Below, piece by piece: positions 48,482 to 61,149 of a stretch of 64,000 bases of DNA. This DNA is from Acorus gramineus (Eukaryota; Streptophyta; Magnoliopsida; Acorales; Acoraceae): positions 5,917,267 through 5,981,266 of the forward strand of contig CM060848.1 of assembly GCA_030737835.1 (NCBI GenBank). The letters are read 5' to 3'. How positions within the stretch are numbered: the first letter of the stretch is position 1; every line of letters begins with the position of its first letter. Under the pieces are notes generated by a model, which ran no database searches, was not told the DNA's origin, and saw only the letters and a list, made by a program, of their open reading frames with translations. The position numbers and the translations under genes are program-made.

Positions 48482-51120
48482 ATGGACCACACATCTGGGA
48501 ATATTCTGGAAAATGTTATGGAAACGATCACCGAGAATCTCCCAAAGCCGAAATCCGTGAGATTTGCTGATGGAGAGAATTCAGTTTCAGCCCAGATGAA
48601 CCGATTATTTGGTCGCCAAAAGTCCATTCACAATATCCTTGGGGGTGGAAAGTGTAGGCCTCCTTCTGGAATTTAGCTTTTCTGTGGTTCCATAGTGCTT
48701 TCTAATAACTCTACCCTTTGTTTTCTTAGCTGCTGACGTGTTGTTGTGGAAAAACAAAAAGATCTCCATGGGAGTGTTGTCTGCTGCAACAGCTATCTGG
48801 GTGTTATTTGAATGGCTTGAATATCAATTCCTATCTCTTTTATGCTTTGGATTAGGCATTGGGATGATAATTCAGTTTCTTTGGTCAAACGCTTCAGTAC
48901 TAGTGAACAGGTAAGTTGAGTTGGGGAAATTGTAATTTTGGTGAGATTTGTTCATAGCCCAAAGTAGCAACGCTGATGCTAAGCTTCTTTTTTCATCTTC
49001 TCCCTACAGGTCCTCATCTGAAGTGCCCCGCCTTGTTATACCGAAAGAACTCTATGCTAATATTGCTGTTTTTGTTGGTGCTGAAGTCAATAGATTCCTG
49101 GATTTTCTTCAAGATGTTGCAACTGGAAAAAATCTTAAGCAATTCATCATGGTATTTACTGATTTATGAGTTTGTTGTCAGTTCCATTCAACATGCATCT
49201 ATTAGATGTTAGAAGTTAGAACCATGTAAAAAACCAGAGTGAAGAAACATCGATAGTTGATTTTCCATGAAAAGTAAAAAACCATCTCTAGTATAGTTAT
49301 AAATTTTATGGTTCATTAATTCTTCAACTATCACTCTTTCTTGGGAAACATTTTTTCTTACAGCTCAATGATGAGCCCACTTGTCTGATTAGTGAGAGAA
49401 CTATTGATTAGCCTTCTACTGTTGTCACTCGCGCTCATGTCCTTATTGCATGCATTTTTTTATACTCATTTATTATTCTAAATTTCCTTTGTTCTGGTGT
49501 ATTTCGTTACTCATGCTCCTTGCCAGCATGAAAGGGCTAACTTTCTTTGTTACTTATTAATGGATTTCCATGCTTTTCATGTTCATTCATCCCCTTCAAC
49601 CACTATTTTCTCCACGAGAACATGCAGACGTTCATGTTCTTTTGTTTTGTTTATTTAATCTTTGGAATTCTGAGCAATGGTATTTTTAGATATTTATTTG
49701 CCAATTCATGTTTTGGTCACAAGGCTCATAATGATGTTAATAAAGTTATTTCGAGAATGGGGCAAATAGAATATTTCAATCAAAATGAACCACTATACAA
49801 ATAGTTTGCCTGTGCATAAAATCCATGCTCATGCTGTCTATTTATCGAAGATGTGAACATTTATATTTGAGGACATATTGTGCAGGTTGTGTTGAGTTTG
49901 TGGGCTGCTGCGATAATAGGGAGCTGGTGCAATTTCCTCTCAGTCTTATATTTTGGTAATAAAATCTGGATTCTATTTTTCCTCGTACACTTATCATTAG
50001 AAACAAAAATTCTCATCCTCCATGCATTTTCTGATTATAGTTATATAAATTTATATGTGAATCTTTAACATCCGCAACTCTATAAACCAAGAACTAGAAC
50101 TTCTAGTTATCTCCTAAAACTTCGAGAAATACTCTGAAATTGTCATAAATTTTACAGTACTTAGTCTTTAAGGAGAAGAATTGATTTGTGTATGAATAAT
50201 GTTGTGAATTGAACAAGTGGGGTTTGGTGAACGTGCTCAACTACAAACTTTCATATTTGCTAGAAGTGAACACTCTAAAACTTGTATTTGTTTCTGTGAG
50301 TATAAAATCTGATAGTTGTGCCTTAATAACTTAGGATAAACTTTGGTAACTATTACAAGCGAGGGCTGGAGTTGTTTAAGATGACTATTGTATGTCAATG
50401 ATTAAAATTCCCTACCATGTCCTCCAAAAAAATTTCTCACTTAACACTTTCATACACATTCCAAAACCTATCACATTTTTAATATTTTTTTACATGTATT
50501 CCTAAACACAAACAACAAATATATGAATATAATTGTCATTTTAAAAGTTATAAACCATTGTCCACGTCTCATCCAGTCATTTCTATAATTTATCCAATGT
50601 GATCCAAACAACAAAAAGATGACTTTTACGCTTTGTAATGAGAATAACATAAAAGACAATTAGACAAAAATTCATTTATTCTAGATAGATTGTTGTCTAT
50701 CTTAGTATAGCCATGGAGGCGAATAGCTATAACAGTTCCCAAATGGGGGCTATAAATTTATTTGCCGTCCTATGGATCATAAGATCACTGTTGTAATTTC
50801 CTAATTACTGTATTATTCAGTTTGTCCCCTGAAAGTGCATATATATTAAAGATGCAACGACAATTGCAGTCTTTGATGAAATCTGGCATGAAAAGTGGAA
50901 ATGCAAGTTTTCTCCTACTGAACAAGAAATAAATCCATTGTTCGATACAGGCTTTGTTGCTGCTCACACACTGCCTGTGTTTTACGAGAGGTACGAGGAT
51001 GAGGTCGACAGCTTTATTTATAGTCTGCTTGGGCATGCTCAGAGCCAATACAAAAAAATTGACAAGGACTTGCTCAGCAAAATTCCGAAGGGAAACTTGA
51101 AGGGAAAGAAAATTGAATAG
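48482..51120 (+). CDS. Reticulon-like protein (RTNLB family), five coding exons
   Basis: Exons 48482-48653, 48730-48910, 49010-49151, 49886-49955 and 50951-51120, all GT-AG, give 244 residues. The N-terminal cytosolic part MDHTSGNILENVMETITENL leads to the conserved FGRQKSIHNILGGGKSADVL motif (about 44-62). Two long hydrophobic hairpins, about 70-118 and 163-200, flank a soluble loop. The C-terminus has YERYEDEVD and LLSKIPKG and ends KKIE, a dilysine-type ER signal. Family role: reticulons wedge into ER membranes, bend them into tubules and shape plasmodesmal ER. Length and motifs are typical, so it looks functional. The start ATG is chosen because RTNLB proteins of this subgroup begin there; the open frame upstream lacks similarity. 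The leader may begin at 41.37 kb. The start of intron 1 repeats a phrase found at 48117-48150. Confidence 0.93.
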
Positions 51121-53070
51121 GCCTTCTTGCAATGAAAAATCTACAGTTTGTGTGTTGTGAATTGAAACTGCTGTGTTTGCTTTATCCATGTATTGGTGGA
51201 ATCTTATTTGTGCATTCCATATTTAACACCATTGATTCTGTAAAATGAAAACCTTCTTATGATATAAAATGTACGCGTTGTTAGCAGCCTTCTTTGTAAC
51301 AGGCATTGGAACAAATGATGATGATTCAGAATTATGTTGGAAAGAAAATGTGTGAACCTGATGAATAAGCTATTTTTATATATAGTTGCCAGTGTGAATG
51401 GCTGTTCATTTGATATACTTTATTACTGTTGTGATGAAGGGCTTATATTGCTCTGTTTGTCTTCATTCCTCAGTATTCCTCTCTTTACCATCCTATTATT
51501 GGAATTGTAAGTCAGACCAAAACATACATCATCCAGGACTACCAGATTCTATAACAGTGAAGAGTAGGGCAGAATGGAATATACAGGCTGAACAAACTAC
51601 AATATGACCTTTTTCCCGTTAATGCCAACCAAAAAAATTTGAACAATGGCTGCACTTAAAAAATGTCAATAATCTAAACACTAACCATTTGATTCAAATC
51701 TATCAAAGTGAAAAAAATTGGTGGGGTTTTGAGAATCATAGTGGTCCATTCCTGAAATGTCAATTTGGCGTTTATTCTCATTCTCTTTCTGTTGGAACAT
51801 CTAGGAAAGTTCTATTTGGAATTCACCATTCTTGTCTTCATTCTTAGATATCCCGGTAAAAATTTTTCTTCTACAGAATTTATCAAAACTTAAATTTTGA
51901 GAAGGAACAATTCTCTTCGGACTAAAGTTTAGTCCAGAATAATATGTTGTTCCATTCTTTCAAAGGCAATCTGCGTTGATGGGGTGTAGACCGTGCATAT
52001 ATATGACATACATCCAGGTGTCCTAACTCCTAAGTTGCATCATCTTCCTGCATGTCAATGAGGCTTTTGGAGTTATTTGGACTTTCCATATAAATTTTTC
52101 CTGTATGTATTTTGCATGGATCCATTGAACTCATTAATACCCTCATTTGGAATGAGGAATTAGTTAATTATTTGGGATAGATAGCTATACAGGTGTAGTT
52201 ATCTATACTAGTGGAATGACCCAACTTTTGTTTGGTTGTACTTCTAATTAGGAAAATTTTAAATTCAATCATTTTTACATTTCAAAACTTAGACCATACA
52301 TATTTTTATTTTTTTTAAAAATAGTAAACATCATATCTAGTGATATATATGATTTGATTAAAAAGTGTATATCGCTCCATTTCGAATTGAATGAAACCAT
52401 TTTTACTAAGTGTAAGAAAAAATTGAATGACAAATACTTCATTGATTTTTAATGAGGTATATAGGACTGTATTTTAAATTGTAAAAAAAAAGTGTAACAT
52501 TGCCCTTTTAAATATTGTCGCTGGAAAATATAATAATGAAAATTTTGTTGTATGGTTGATAATAGATAAATGTTGATAAAAAGTGAATAAGATGTGGATA
52601 AACATTTAGAAAATGTGAAAAATGATTTTCCATATGAGCTCGTTTGATTTATAAGAGGTAATGATAGTTGGTTTAACACGTGAATCCCCGTATACCAGTG
52701 GAATAATTAAGGGGAACCTGAAATACCAATGACACCTTACTCTTATTTTTGCATAACTATACTGGATTATTTTTGTTGAAAAAAAAAAAAACATTTTATC
52801 CATATTTCACCTTATCCACCCCTATTTCCCCCTATAAAGCTACCCAAACAGGGAAACAGGGAATCCTTATTTTTAATGACTTCCCAAAGAAGATTGACCA
52901 TAGCAGCTTTGTTCCAGGCACAGAGATCCCAAATTCTCAATTTTGGTATGCATATCTGATCCCAACTGATTATGTGCATCTTCTTTTTATCCTCATTTTC
53001 TGCCCAAAGGTATTAAGCTATAAATTTTTCCATATGGTCAAAGAGTACTATACTTTAGGTGCATGGAAGA
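51121..53070. other. Reticulon 3' UTR and gene-free sequence
   Basis: The first few hundred bases are probably 3' UTR. The rest is AT-rich, with dispersed repeat R1 copy 4. No supported exon; the frame at 52749-53105 has no recognisable domain. Confidence 0.4.
52262..52505. repeat. Dispersed repeat R1, copy 4
   Basis: Full-length copy with TTAGACCATACATATTTTTA, GTATATCGCTCCATTTCGAA and CCATTTTTACTAAGTGTAAG landmarks, closest by eye to copy 1. Confidence 0.6.
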
Positions 53071-53571
53071 TTGAGGTGGAGTGTGGTCAAAGAGATAATT
53101 ACTGAGCTCTTGCACAAAGCTCTTGGTATTTTTCAGGTGCTATGATAATCTTTTGAAAGCATTGTGTTGAACTGAGCTTTGGAGAAGTCGGCTAGCACCC
53201 CCTCTTAATAAAAAAAATGACAAATGATCAAATCTCCACGACACCAATCTTTAAAAAACAAATTGTGCCATCATCCACAAGAACAAACGACCATATATGT
53301 GAACAATAAAACAGATAATGTGGAACTGGTTGAGGTGGAGTGTGGTCAAAGAGATAATTACTGAGCTCTTGCACAAAGCTCTTGGTATTTTTCAAGTGCT
53401 ATGATAATCTTTTGAAGGCACTGTGTTGAACCGAGTCTTGGAAAAGTCGGCTAGCACCCCCTCTCAGTAAAAGATGTCGAATGGTCAAATTTTCAAGGCA
53501 CCATTCTTTAAAAAACAAATTGAGTCATCATACAAGAACAAACGACCATATATGTGAACAATAAAACAACC
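53071..53571. repeat. Tandem duplication, about 245-bp unit
   Basis: The block from 53071 (TTGAGGTGGAGTGTGGTCAA) to about 53316 returns at 53330-53571, a period of 259 bp, with about 10 percent scattered differences. It is non-coding and 3' of the NAC gene. Confidence 0.85.
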
Positions 53572-54750
53572 ATGAAACTCACTAAAGACCAGGTGCAGTA
53601 TGGAAGGAGAAAGCACATCTGACACCAGGTTCCATTTTCTTAGAGACCATATGAAGTAGCTAGAAGAGGATTTGAAGTGGAGAGCAAAATGTACGGGCTC
53701 CTGAAAAACTGAAACTTGTGATGTAAATTCGAATGCATGGGGAGGTTTGGAATGCATGTGGGATGTTTGGGGTTGTGTGGTTGATTGCATGAGTTTAAGA
53801 AGTTTCGAATGCATGGAATTGAAAAGGTTAGATATTTTGGTTGTGCATGTAGTGAATCTAGTGGATTTGTAATTGAAGAAGTAAAATCTTTATGATAGTG
53901 ATAGTGCAATGCAATAGTGCAATTAATATACACTTCGTTATTGCAGCATATGAAAATCAATTTTTTTATTTAAAAAAAATACATAAGTGTATCGCAATTT
54001 ATATCTTATTTTTTATAACAGTATATATTTCAATGTATAAGTCTATATGTTTTTAGAAAAGGGAACTGTGGACAAGACTCTACACAGGACTCTATATATC
54101 ATTTTATAACCTTTATTACTTCTGTGTTTAACAGGAAGATTAAGAATAAATAACATGGATTGTTTTTTTGCTTACTTCATGAAGAAATATATATTATATT
54201 CAAAGCTAAGCCAAAACGTGTGAGAGACTTTGGTTTGCTTCATGTTTTGTTTAATGTAGAGAATGTAACGTGTTATGCATTCATGCCTATATATGTCTAA
54301 AGTATTCTCTCTTCTATACCAAAAAAGTTTTTCGTTTGTGTTTAATTTGAATATAAGAGGTTCGTTAGTAAACACCAACACAACTATTATTGTTATAATC
54401 CAAAATCATTCATGCATGTCTTTGCAAAAATATTGCTTTCATTCAGAAATTTGATCATCTATGATTTCACATTCACATATAGCTAGTTATGTAGGAAATG
54501 GTAACATAAATAAAGTTATTCAGCTTGTCTCCACAAAAATGAGAAAATAAAATAATCATTCCATTAGTGTAAAGTATCTAAGATAATTCCCGACTGAAAA
54601 ACTCTCTAATATGGATTATTCCAACTAGGTATCACATCAAATTCCCATAAAGAATATAATTCTCTTTGTATAGTCTCATTTTCCGAAGTCATTGGTTGTT
54701 TACCCAAGCTATAATATGATATGATCCAAATCAATGCAAGTTTCTTTGAT
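53572..54750. other. NAC 3' region and gene-free sequence
   Basis: AT-rich. The 200-300 bases nearest 54750 are probably the NAC 3' UTR on the minus strand. No other exon is supported. Confidence 0.4.
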
Positions 54751-56490
54751 CTAATATGTGCCTTGTAAGATGATATCATCAGATGCCATCTCTTCCAATT
54801 GAGCCCATAATGTATAATCTCTGTGTTTCTCATGCACCATGAGTCCTTCTAGTTGTGTTTGAAACATGGGTAACCTCATCTCCATTGAGTCTATTTGTGG
54901 GAAGTCTTCCACCACCAAAGGTGGATATTGAAGTTCTTTCCATAACTTAGTTGGCATTGATGCAACTTCATCCTGCATTGAAAGAAAAAAAAGTGAATTT
55001 AGAAATCCAACATTGTATTTTGTTATGTGGTGAGAAAGAGCACTGTTACATTTAGTTTTTTTGTAGCCCACATACAATTTTATATACATTGTTAGCCCCC
55101 TCCATCCACTGTAACGAGGTATATATTTGATTGAAATTTTTTTAAAATTTTCTACAAAATGATACAATTCAATTCACTGGAATATATATACTTCATTTTT
55201 TTTATAAAAGTTTATAACTTATCAGATAAAGCTTATGATTTAAAAAAAAATGAAAACATGAGTAGGCTGCGTTTTGTACTGTAAAACAGACTATTCCTAA
55301 AGTTCTGTAAGGGAGCGGGCCGAAGCTCGAATTGGGGTGCAATAAGGGCTAAAGAGAACGTCACTGTTTTGGGGGAAAAAGGGTGATGGTGTGAGAAGAA
55401 GATGAAAGAATTATTGTAATTGATTACTTGAACAATGAATCGATTTATACGTAGACAAATTGTCGAACCACATAAATATTTATTCCATTGAGTGTTTATG
55501 TTTTTTTTTTCACTCCATTTGACAAAGAATGATATTCTTATTACCTTTGCAGGATTTGGTGATTCCACGGCATATGTGTATCCCTCTATTGCGCTGTTTG
55601 CTTCATCAATAGAAAAATGAATAGCTACTACCTCTTGTGTGATCTCTGAAGATGAAGTTTCACATGTTGCAACTCTGAAATTGTTCCTTCCATTACTGTT
55701 ATTGCTGTCACTTGTATCTTCCCCTAACAAACACTCATGTGGAGATACCAAACTGAACTCATTCTTCTGATTGCACATGATCTTCTTGAAAACTCGACAA
55801 AGCGCGTATGAATCCTGTAGTTTCTCAACATGTTATTAGATAATGCAGGATTCTGAAGTACCAAAATTATAACACATGCATACAATTGAGTTATAGTACC
55901 AGTAAGGCTGATGCAGTGCCTGCAACGAGGCGATATTCGTGCATAATCCAATTAGTTCGAACACCGTGGGGCGCCCTCCCCCGATAATATACGAGGGTCT
56001 TCTTCATTCCTACCAGTTGTTTACACGAATGCACGATCCGGTCCTTCCCAGTTGCTTTCCAGTAACCCCCTTTGGTCGCCCGGTTGGTTCTTGATCCATT
56101 CGGATACTTTCGATCCCTTGGGCTGAAGTAGTACCACTCCATGTCTTTCCCAGGTAAGTATGATTTTTCTGGTGATTTCCCATTGTCAGTCTCAATTTTC
56201 ACCCCTAACATCTATAAGCATTCATTTATAAGGTATATATATTTTCGTAGACCTTTAAAATGAATGCATATAAATTTCTTTTATTTTTTCTGATGCTAAA
56301 AGTAGGACTGATCAGAACATTATTCGTACTTACCTGGTAAGTCCCATGGTTCACATTTGTAAAGATCGACCTCCGGAATGATTTGTAGCTCGATCTCTCT
56401 ACCGTTGATCTTCCTGTCAAGATAGTATGTGATGAGCTCCTCATCGGTTGGGTGAAACCGAAAACCAGGTGGAAGTGTCACTGGAGCCAT
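54751..56490 (-). CDS. NAC-domain transcription factor, four exons
   Basis: Minus-strand exons 56490-56334, 56168-55900, 55814-55545 and 54972-54751, all GT-AG, encode 305 residues. The NAC domain shows its subdomains in order: [19 protein letters not shown] (A, from residue 6), [16 protein letters not shown] (B), [20 protein letters not shown] and GYWKATGKD (C), [19 protein letters not shown] with MHEYRL (D), then [11 protein letters not shown] (E). The first intron falls at DLP and the second just before DSYALC, the usual plant NAC positions. The remaining 150 or so residues are Ser/Asn/Glu-rich with [20 protein letters not shown], a plausible activation region. Role: binds CACG-core promoter sites as a dimer in the nucleus. 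The sequence is nearest, from memory, to the ANAC020/045/057/086 group. A (CT)n tract ending CACAG abuts the ATG, so a leader intron is possible. Confidence 0.93.
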
Positions 56491-56491
56491 C

Positions 56492-56523
<32 letters not shown>
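56491..56523. repeat. (GA)n microsatellite at the NAC start codon
   Basis: About 14 GA units end a few bases upstream of the NAC ATG; on the gene strand this reads as (CT)n then CACAG. It is either leader sequence or the pyrimidine tract of an intron acceptor. Confidence 0.8.
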
Positions 56524-56526
<3 letters not shown>

Positions 56527-58855
56527 ACTTGGCACAGCTAAATGTAAACCTATATATGCTTGCAAAGTATTACAAGGTGGCTTTGGCTTTTACAGATTCT
56601 CTAGGTCTTAAGGGGGAGCCCCACCACATTGTCTACTCACAATTGGAGGGATGAGAAGCTTCTCTACTTTTGATCATTTCACAAACAAACAAACCCAGAG
56701 GCCACTCAGGAAAAGCTTGGTGGTCACTTTTCCTTTTTCCAGAACAACCCAGCTTTTGCTTTTTTTTTTTTTTTCACAGTTCCCCTGCTGGTTTTGATCT
56801 CTTTTTCATTGTTTGATTTTGTTTTTATAATATATATATTTGATTGCAACCTATGCAAAGACTCCCATGATCACTTGCATCATGACAAGTAAATCTTTGA
56901 CTGCTCCCATTCCCCACAAGTCCCCCACATAAGACAATTATGCCATCCTCTTCCACTTTTTTTTTTTTTGGTTGTTGTAGAATTGCTGTGGATGAATTAA
57001 TTTGTACATGACCCAGATGCATCAACTTTTAATATATAATCTACACTTAGCTTTCTCTGATGACCTGTGGACATGGCCTTTCTGCCTTACTAAGTTGAGA
57101 CTTCCCTTCCATTACTATGGATGCCATTTAGTTACAAGATTTTCTACCATTTTTTTGTACATTTGATGTAATTATCCCCTGGTTTGGTTTAGTAGATACA
57201 TAAATCTTCCCCCCCCCCCCCCCCCAACACACACACACACACATAGAAAAGTTTTATAATCATAAACTGATAATAATTACATGATGTCTAATTGTCATAA
57301 GCTTTTGCATTCTAGCTAGAGTGGGCCTATTCCCTAATGTTTGTAAGGGGTGAAGCTGACTCACAGGGGTTCTTGGATAGCACTTGCACCTGAATTTTTC
57401 TTTGATAGTTTGGTCTTTTGTATCTATTTCTATTTAGTTTAATTTGATCTTTACTTGAGAAATTCAGGTTTTTTGTTTTTTTGTTTACATGTACGGTTTT
57501 TTGTGAGAAATGAAAATTCTTGAAGAAAGAGGATAAGAGATTTTGTATTTATTTATTTGCTATTGTGATTTTTTTTTTCTTAGTGTATGTAGTTAATGTA
57601 GTTAGGATAAGAGAAACACTAAATTTTTTGTTCTATTATGAGTTTATTTTATACTGTTTTCAATGATTACAAGTTGATTAAATAATAGGAGTTGTCACTG
57701 CATCAACACACTACACACACACACACACACAGGTAGCCTTTGAGTTTAGGTGATTCAGTTTTTGCAAGAAGCTGGAAGTTGCAAATGTGTTTATGTTACC
57801 TACAACTTTAAATGATTAATTGTATAGTAATGTCTTCTCCAAGCAGCTAAAGAAACAAAAAAAAAAATGTTTTATGGGAATCAATTTTTAAAGCAAAAAA
57901 TGTATGATTTGTAAAAATTAAATTATGGACCAAATGCACCTACTTAGTGAGACATCATGTCGCCTCTAAAGCTAGATAATGATGTACATGTGAGCTAAGT
58001 TATGCTATAATTGACTTTGCCCGGAGAATTTTTCTAGGAACTTTAGCCACCCAAAGAAAGGAATGACAGATTAAAAATTATAAAGGAAAATGATACCCTA
58101 CCAGATGGCAAATAAATTAAGTTTTACTATTTGTCATGGAGAACCTCTTCAGAGCTCATATTTCAAGCATATGAAGGATTCAATTTACTTCAAATCATTC
58201 AAAATTATGCTACAGAGAATTTTTTTTCTTTCAAAATTTACTCTCTTTGATCAAAATCAAATGGTTCAGCTTTATAGTATATCAGATTACTGTACCAGCT
58301 GATCCATGTCAGAAGTATACAGCTTTGATTTCATTGTTGGTTGGCATGCCTTTTCTTTTTAACAAGCCAGTCAGTAAAAATGAGGATGGCAACATTCCCT
58401 ATGTATGAATCAAAATGTGCATGTTATATATACCAAGTTCAAAGTTGGTCCCCACAGTTGAGTTGCACTGGTAACTTTTGTTGATATCTAAACACAATTC
58501 AAAAGAAAGAAATTGTACTTCAAAGCACTATAACAGAGAGAGAGACATCAATTGGGTTACATACAAAAACTTTTGAGAAAGATCCTTCAATTTCTTTCTC
58601 CTTCTCTATAGATCACTCTTATTTCGTATTGTAATGTTGAATTTGAATTTTTCTAGCTAATGAGCTAGATCCCAAAATTAAAGAGAAAATATCTCACTTT
58701 TAAATGGTGACAACCACTATACTTGAATCTTTTTTTATTTTTATTGTAGAGTTGTCACATCATCATAGTTAAAATCAAACGGTTATAAATACATCAAACC
58801 ATTTGATTGATCAAAACACAAAACAAACACAGAAAAACAAGTAGATGATCCATTC
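56524..58855. other. NAC upstream and intergenic sequence
   Basis: Promoter region expected here for the NAC gene, but no specific site is claimed. It contains a 17-C run (57209-57225) followed by (AC)n, and a second (AC)n at about 57713-57730. No supported exon. Confidence 0.4.
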
Positions 58856-58859
58856 CCAA

Positions 58860-59700
58860 TTCTGGAATCAATTGATCCACTACAACACCCTAAGATGCCA
58901 CCACCCCTACCACCACTTTTTTTTTTTCTTCTAATAAACTATATGATATCATGAGATGGTGCGTGCAAAAAGTTGTTCTAAAAATTATATATTATTAGAT
59001 TTCAAAAATGAGCCGAAACAATAAACAAATTAAAGGAAACGATCTGTAATCACTCCCACAATCTGTTGTTTGTCTCTAGTATCACATGCAAAGGCAACTC
59101 TATGGAATCTGCATTAAATTTTTTTTTTAGATTTTTTAATTCCACTTATCTATGTTGTTACTTCATTTGGTAATTTAACTACTACAGTAACAAAATACAT
59201 CAGTGGAATTAAAAATCTAAGAAAAAAAAAATTGCATGCAGATTCCATAAGAGTTGCCTTTGCATGTGATACTAGAGACAAAACCACAGATTGTGGGAGT
59301 GATTCAGATGGCATCCCCCCAGATCCTGGATGGTTGAAGTCAAATTCAGATGGGGCACTATCTCCGGACAGGGCAGGCTATGGTGCCATTCTCCGCGATA
59401 ACCATAACATACTTGAACTTAAAGGCACACAAGCTGGTATCTCTATTCCATAGAGTTGCCTTTGCATGTGATACTAGAGACAAACAACAGATTGTGGGAG
59501 TGATTACAGATCGTTTCCTTTAATTTGTTTATTGTTTCGGCTCATTTTTGAAATCTAATAATATATAATTTTTAGAACTTTTTGCAAGCACCATCTCATG
59601 ATCTCATATAGTTTTTTGCAAGCACTATCTCTAAAATTAAAAGTGGTGATAGGGGTGGTGGCATCTTAGGGTGTTTTAGTGGATCAATTGATTCCAGAAT
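58860..59700. repeat. Complex long inverted repeat with three related arms
   Basis: Arm A (58861-59112) is repeated in inverted orientation at about 59449-59700 with high identity; both contain AACAATAAACAAATTAAAGG or its complement and GTATCACATGCAAAGGCAAC. A third, partial inverted copy at about 59195-59310 pairs with the inner part of arm A across a short AT-rich loop centred near 59170. The RNase H scrap (59311-59448) sits between the two forward copies. A transcript would fold into a hairpin of about 250 bp. Confidence 0.75.
59300..59453 (+). pseudogene. RNase H-like (RVT_3) domain fragment
   Basis: The stretch reads PPDPGWLKSNSDGALSPDRA followed by GYGAILRDNHN, the opening of the RNase H fold found in plant LINE polyproteins and related genes (W-K-N-x-D-G-A then GxGxIxRD). 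It stops after about 45 residues at the inverted-repeat border. It has no start of its own and is a captured scrap. Confidence 0.6.
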
Positions 59701-60097
59701 GTCGGTTTTGATTGTTTTGCGTGCAAAGGGGACTTGTGGAATCTCTTTAATTAGATTGTGCAGGCTCAAATTAAATTATTTTTTTAAAAAATAAAACTAT
59801 GATCTATAAAAAATTATAAAATATTTGATGATGATTAAAATAAGGGCTCTGTTATACATGTGATCGGATCCTCTATGTGAACGCCATGTAGAAATCCTAC
59901 GACGACCAATTAAAAAATGTCACATAAATGAAAAAAAAAATTTGATATTTACAAAAGAACCGTGCGTTGATAACTTTAATAAAATTATTCTATCTATGTG
60001 GCATGATCTTGTAGGATGTCACACAGAGGATCCGGACTCCTACAACATATTTTGATATCCAAATCCACAACGAGGTGCTTTGTTTTTCAAAACACAT
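59701..60097. other. Gene-free sequence
   Basis: AT-rich with no supported feature. Confidence 0.4.
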
Positions 60098-60608
60098 ATG
60101 CCTCGTTTTGTTCGTGTCATTTTTTTCAGATGGATTTATTTGGCTATGAATCATTTTATCAGTAATCATTTAACCAGGAATTCAGATTCCATTAGATTGT
60201 TTGGTTCGCCGGTGGATTTATGGAAAGAATCATTTTCTAGTATTTGTTTCACACATGAAAAATGACAAAAGAATTTGATTTAAATATCTAAAATACCCTT
60301 ACTATTATACATCTACTTGTAAAATTTATTTATTTACCCATATCACAATTATAAAAATGAGTAATTTTTTATAAGTATTTAACAAATGCAAATAAATAAA
60401 AAAAACCACGTTCGACATGCATGTGTTAAGCATAATGAGCGCTGATCTATGAGCATAGATCAGCGCTCGTTATGCTTGATTCTAATAACGGGGTTCACAA
60501 TTACCATCAAGATTACCATTAACCAAACACTGAATTTTACACACTTTCCTGGTAATCTCACGTGGAATTAAAATCTATCCCAGAATGACATGAACCAAAT
60601 AGAGCCAT
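60098..60608. mobile_element. MITE-like element with an internal 24-bp hairpin
   Basis: The left end ATGCCTCGTTTTGTTCGTGT and the reverse complement of the right end ATGGCTCTATTTGGTTCATG are inverted repeats of about 25 bp with five differences, both reaching GTCATT. The interior is non-coding and contains a near-perfect palindrome at 60428-60477. No clear target duplication. A Tourist-like origin is possible but unproven. Confidence 0.5.
60428..60477. other. 24-bp-arm hairpin with 2-bp loop
   Basis: The arms 60428-60451 (AAGCATAATGAGCGCTGATC and four more bases) and 60454-60477 pair with a single mismatch around an AG loop. This could extrude as a cruciform or fold in RNA. Confidence 0.9.
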
Positions 60609-61149
60609 AAATTTTTATATTTTTTTGATAATGGGCCATTTCATTAAAATATTAATATATTTTATTAATTTTTTTTTTTGAAGAAATGTAGATATTTACT
60701 ACCAGATTTCATTTCTAAATTCAAATTACAAACTCTGAAAGGTAAGAAAAGACAACCAGGCAACTCAGACTGCCATCCTCCTAGTTAGAAAAGGCTTCTA
60801 ACGAAGGAGGAATACCCTTCATCTCCATAAAAATTAAATATACATTTAATATGAAATATCCATCTCCATAAAAATTAAAAAAAATCACATATAGCCCCTG
60901 AAAGTTTGTCAATATATCCATATCGATCCTTCAATTTTTTTTGAAAATTCATTAATCCCTTTTAATATATCGATTAATTCTTATGGACCTACTATTTTCT
61001 TTTTGAAGAAAATAGTAGGCATTTAGTCTTAATTAATCATAAGAAAGATAATGCTCAAAATAGGAAAAATACAAGAACAGCCCATCGAGAGGGTAGTAAG
61101 TAGAAGAAGAGACGTCTACTAACCATTCTCGATGAAATAAAACAAAGTA

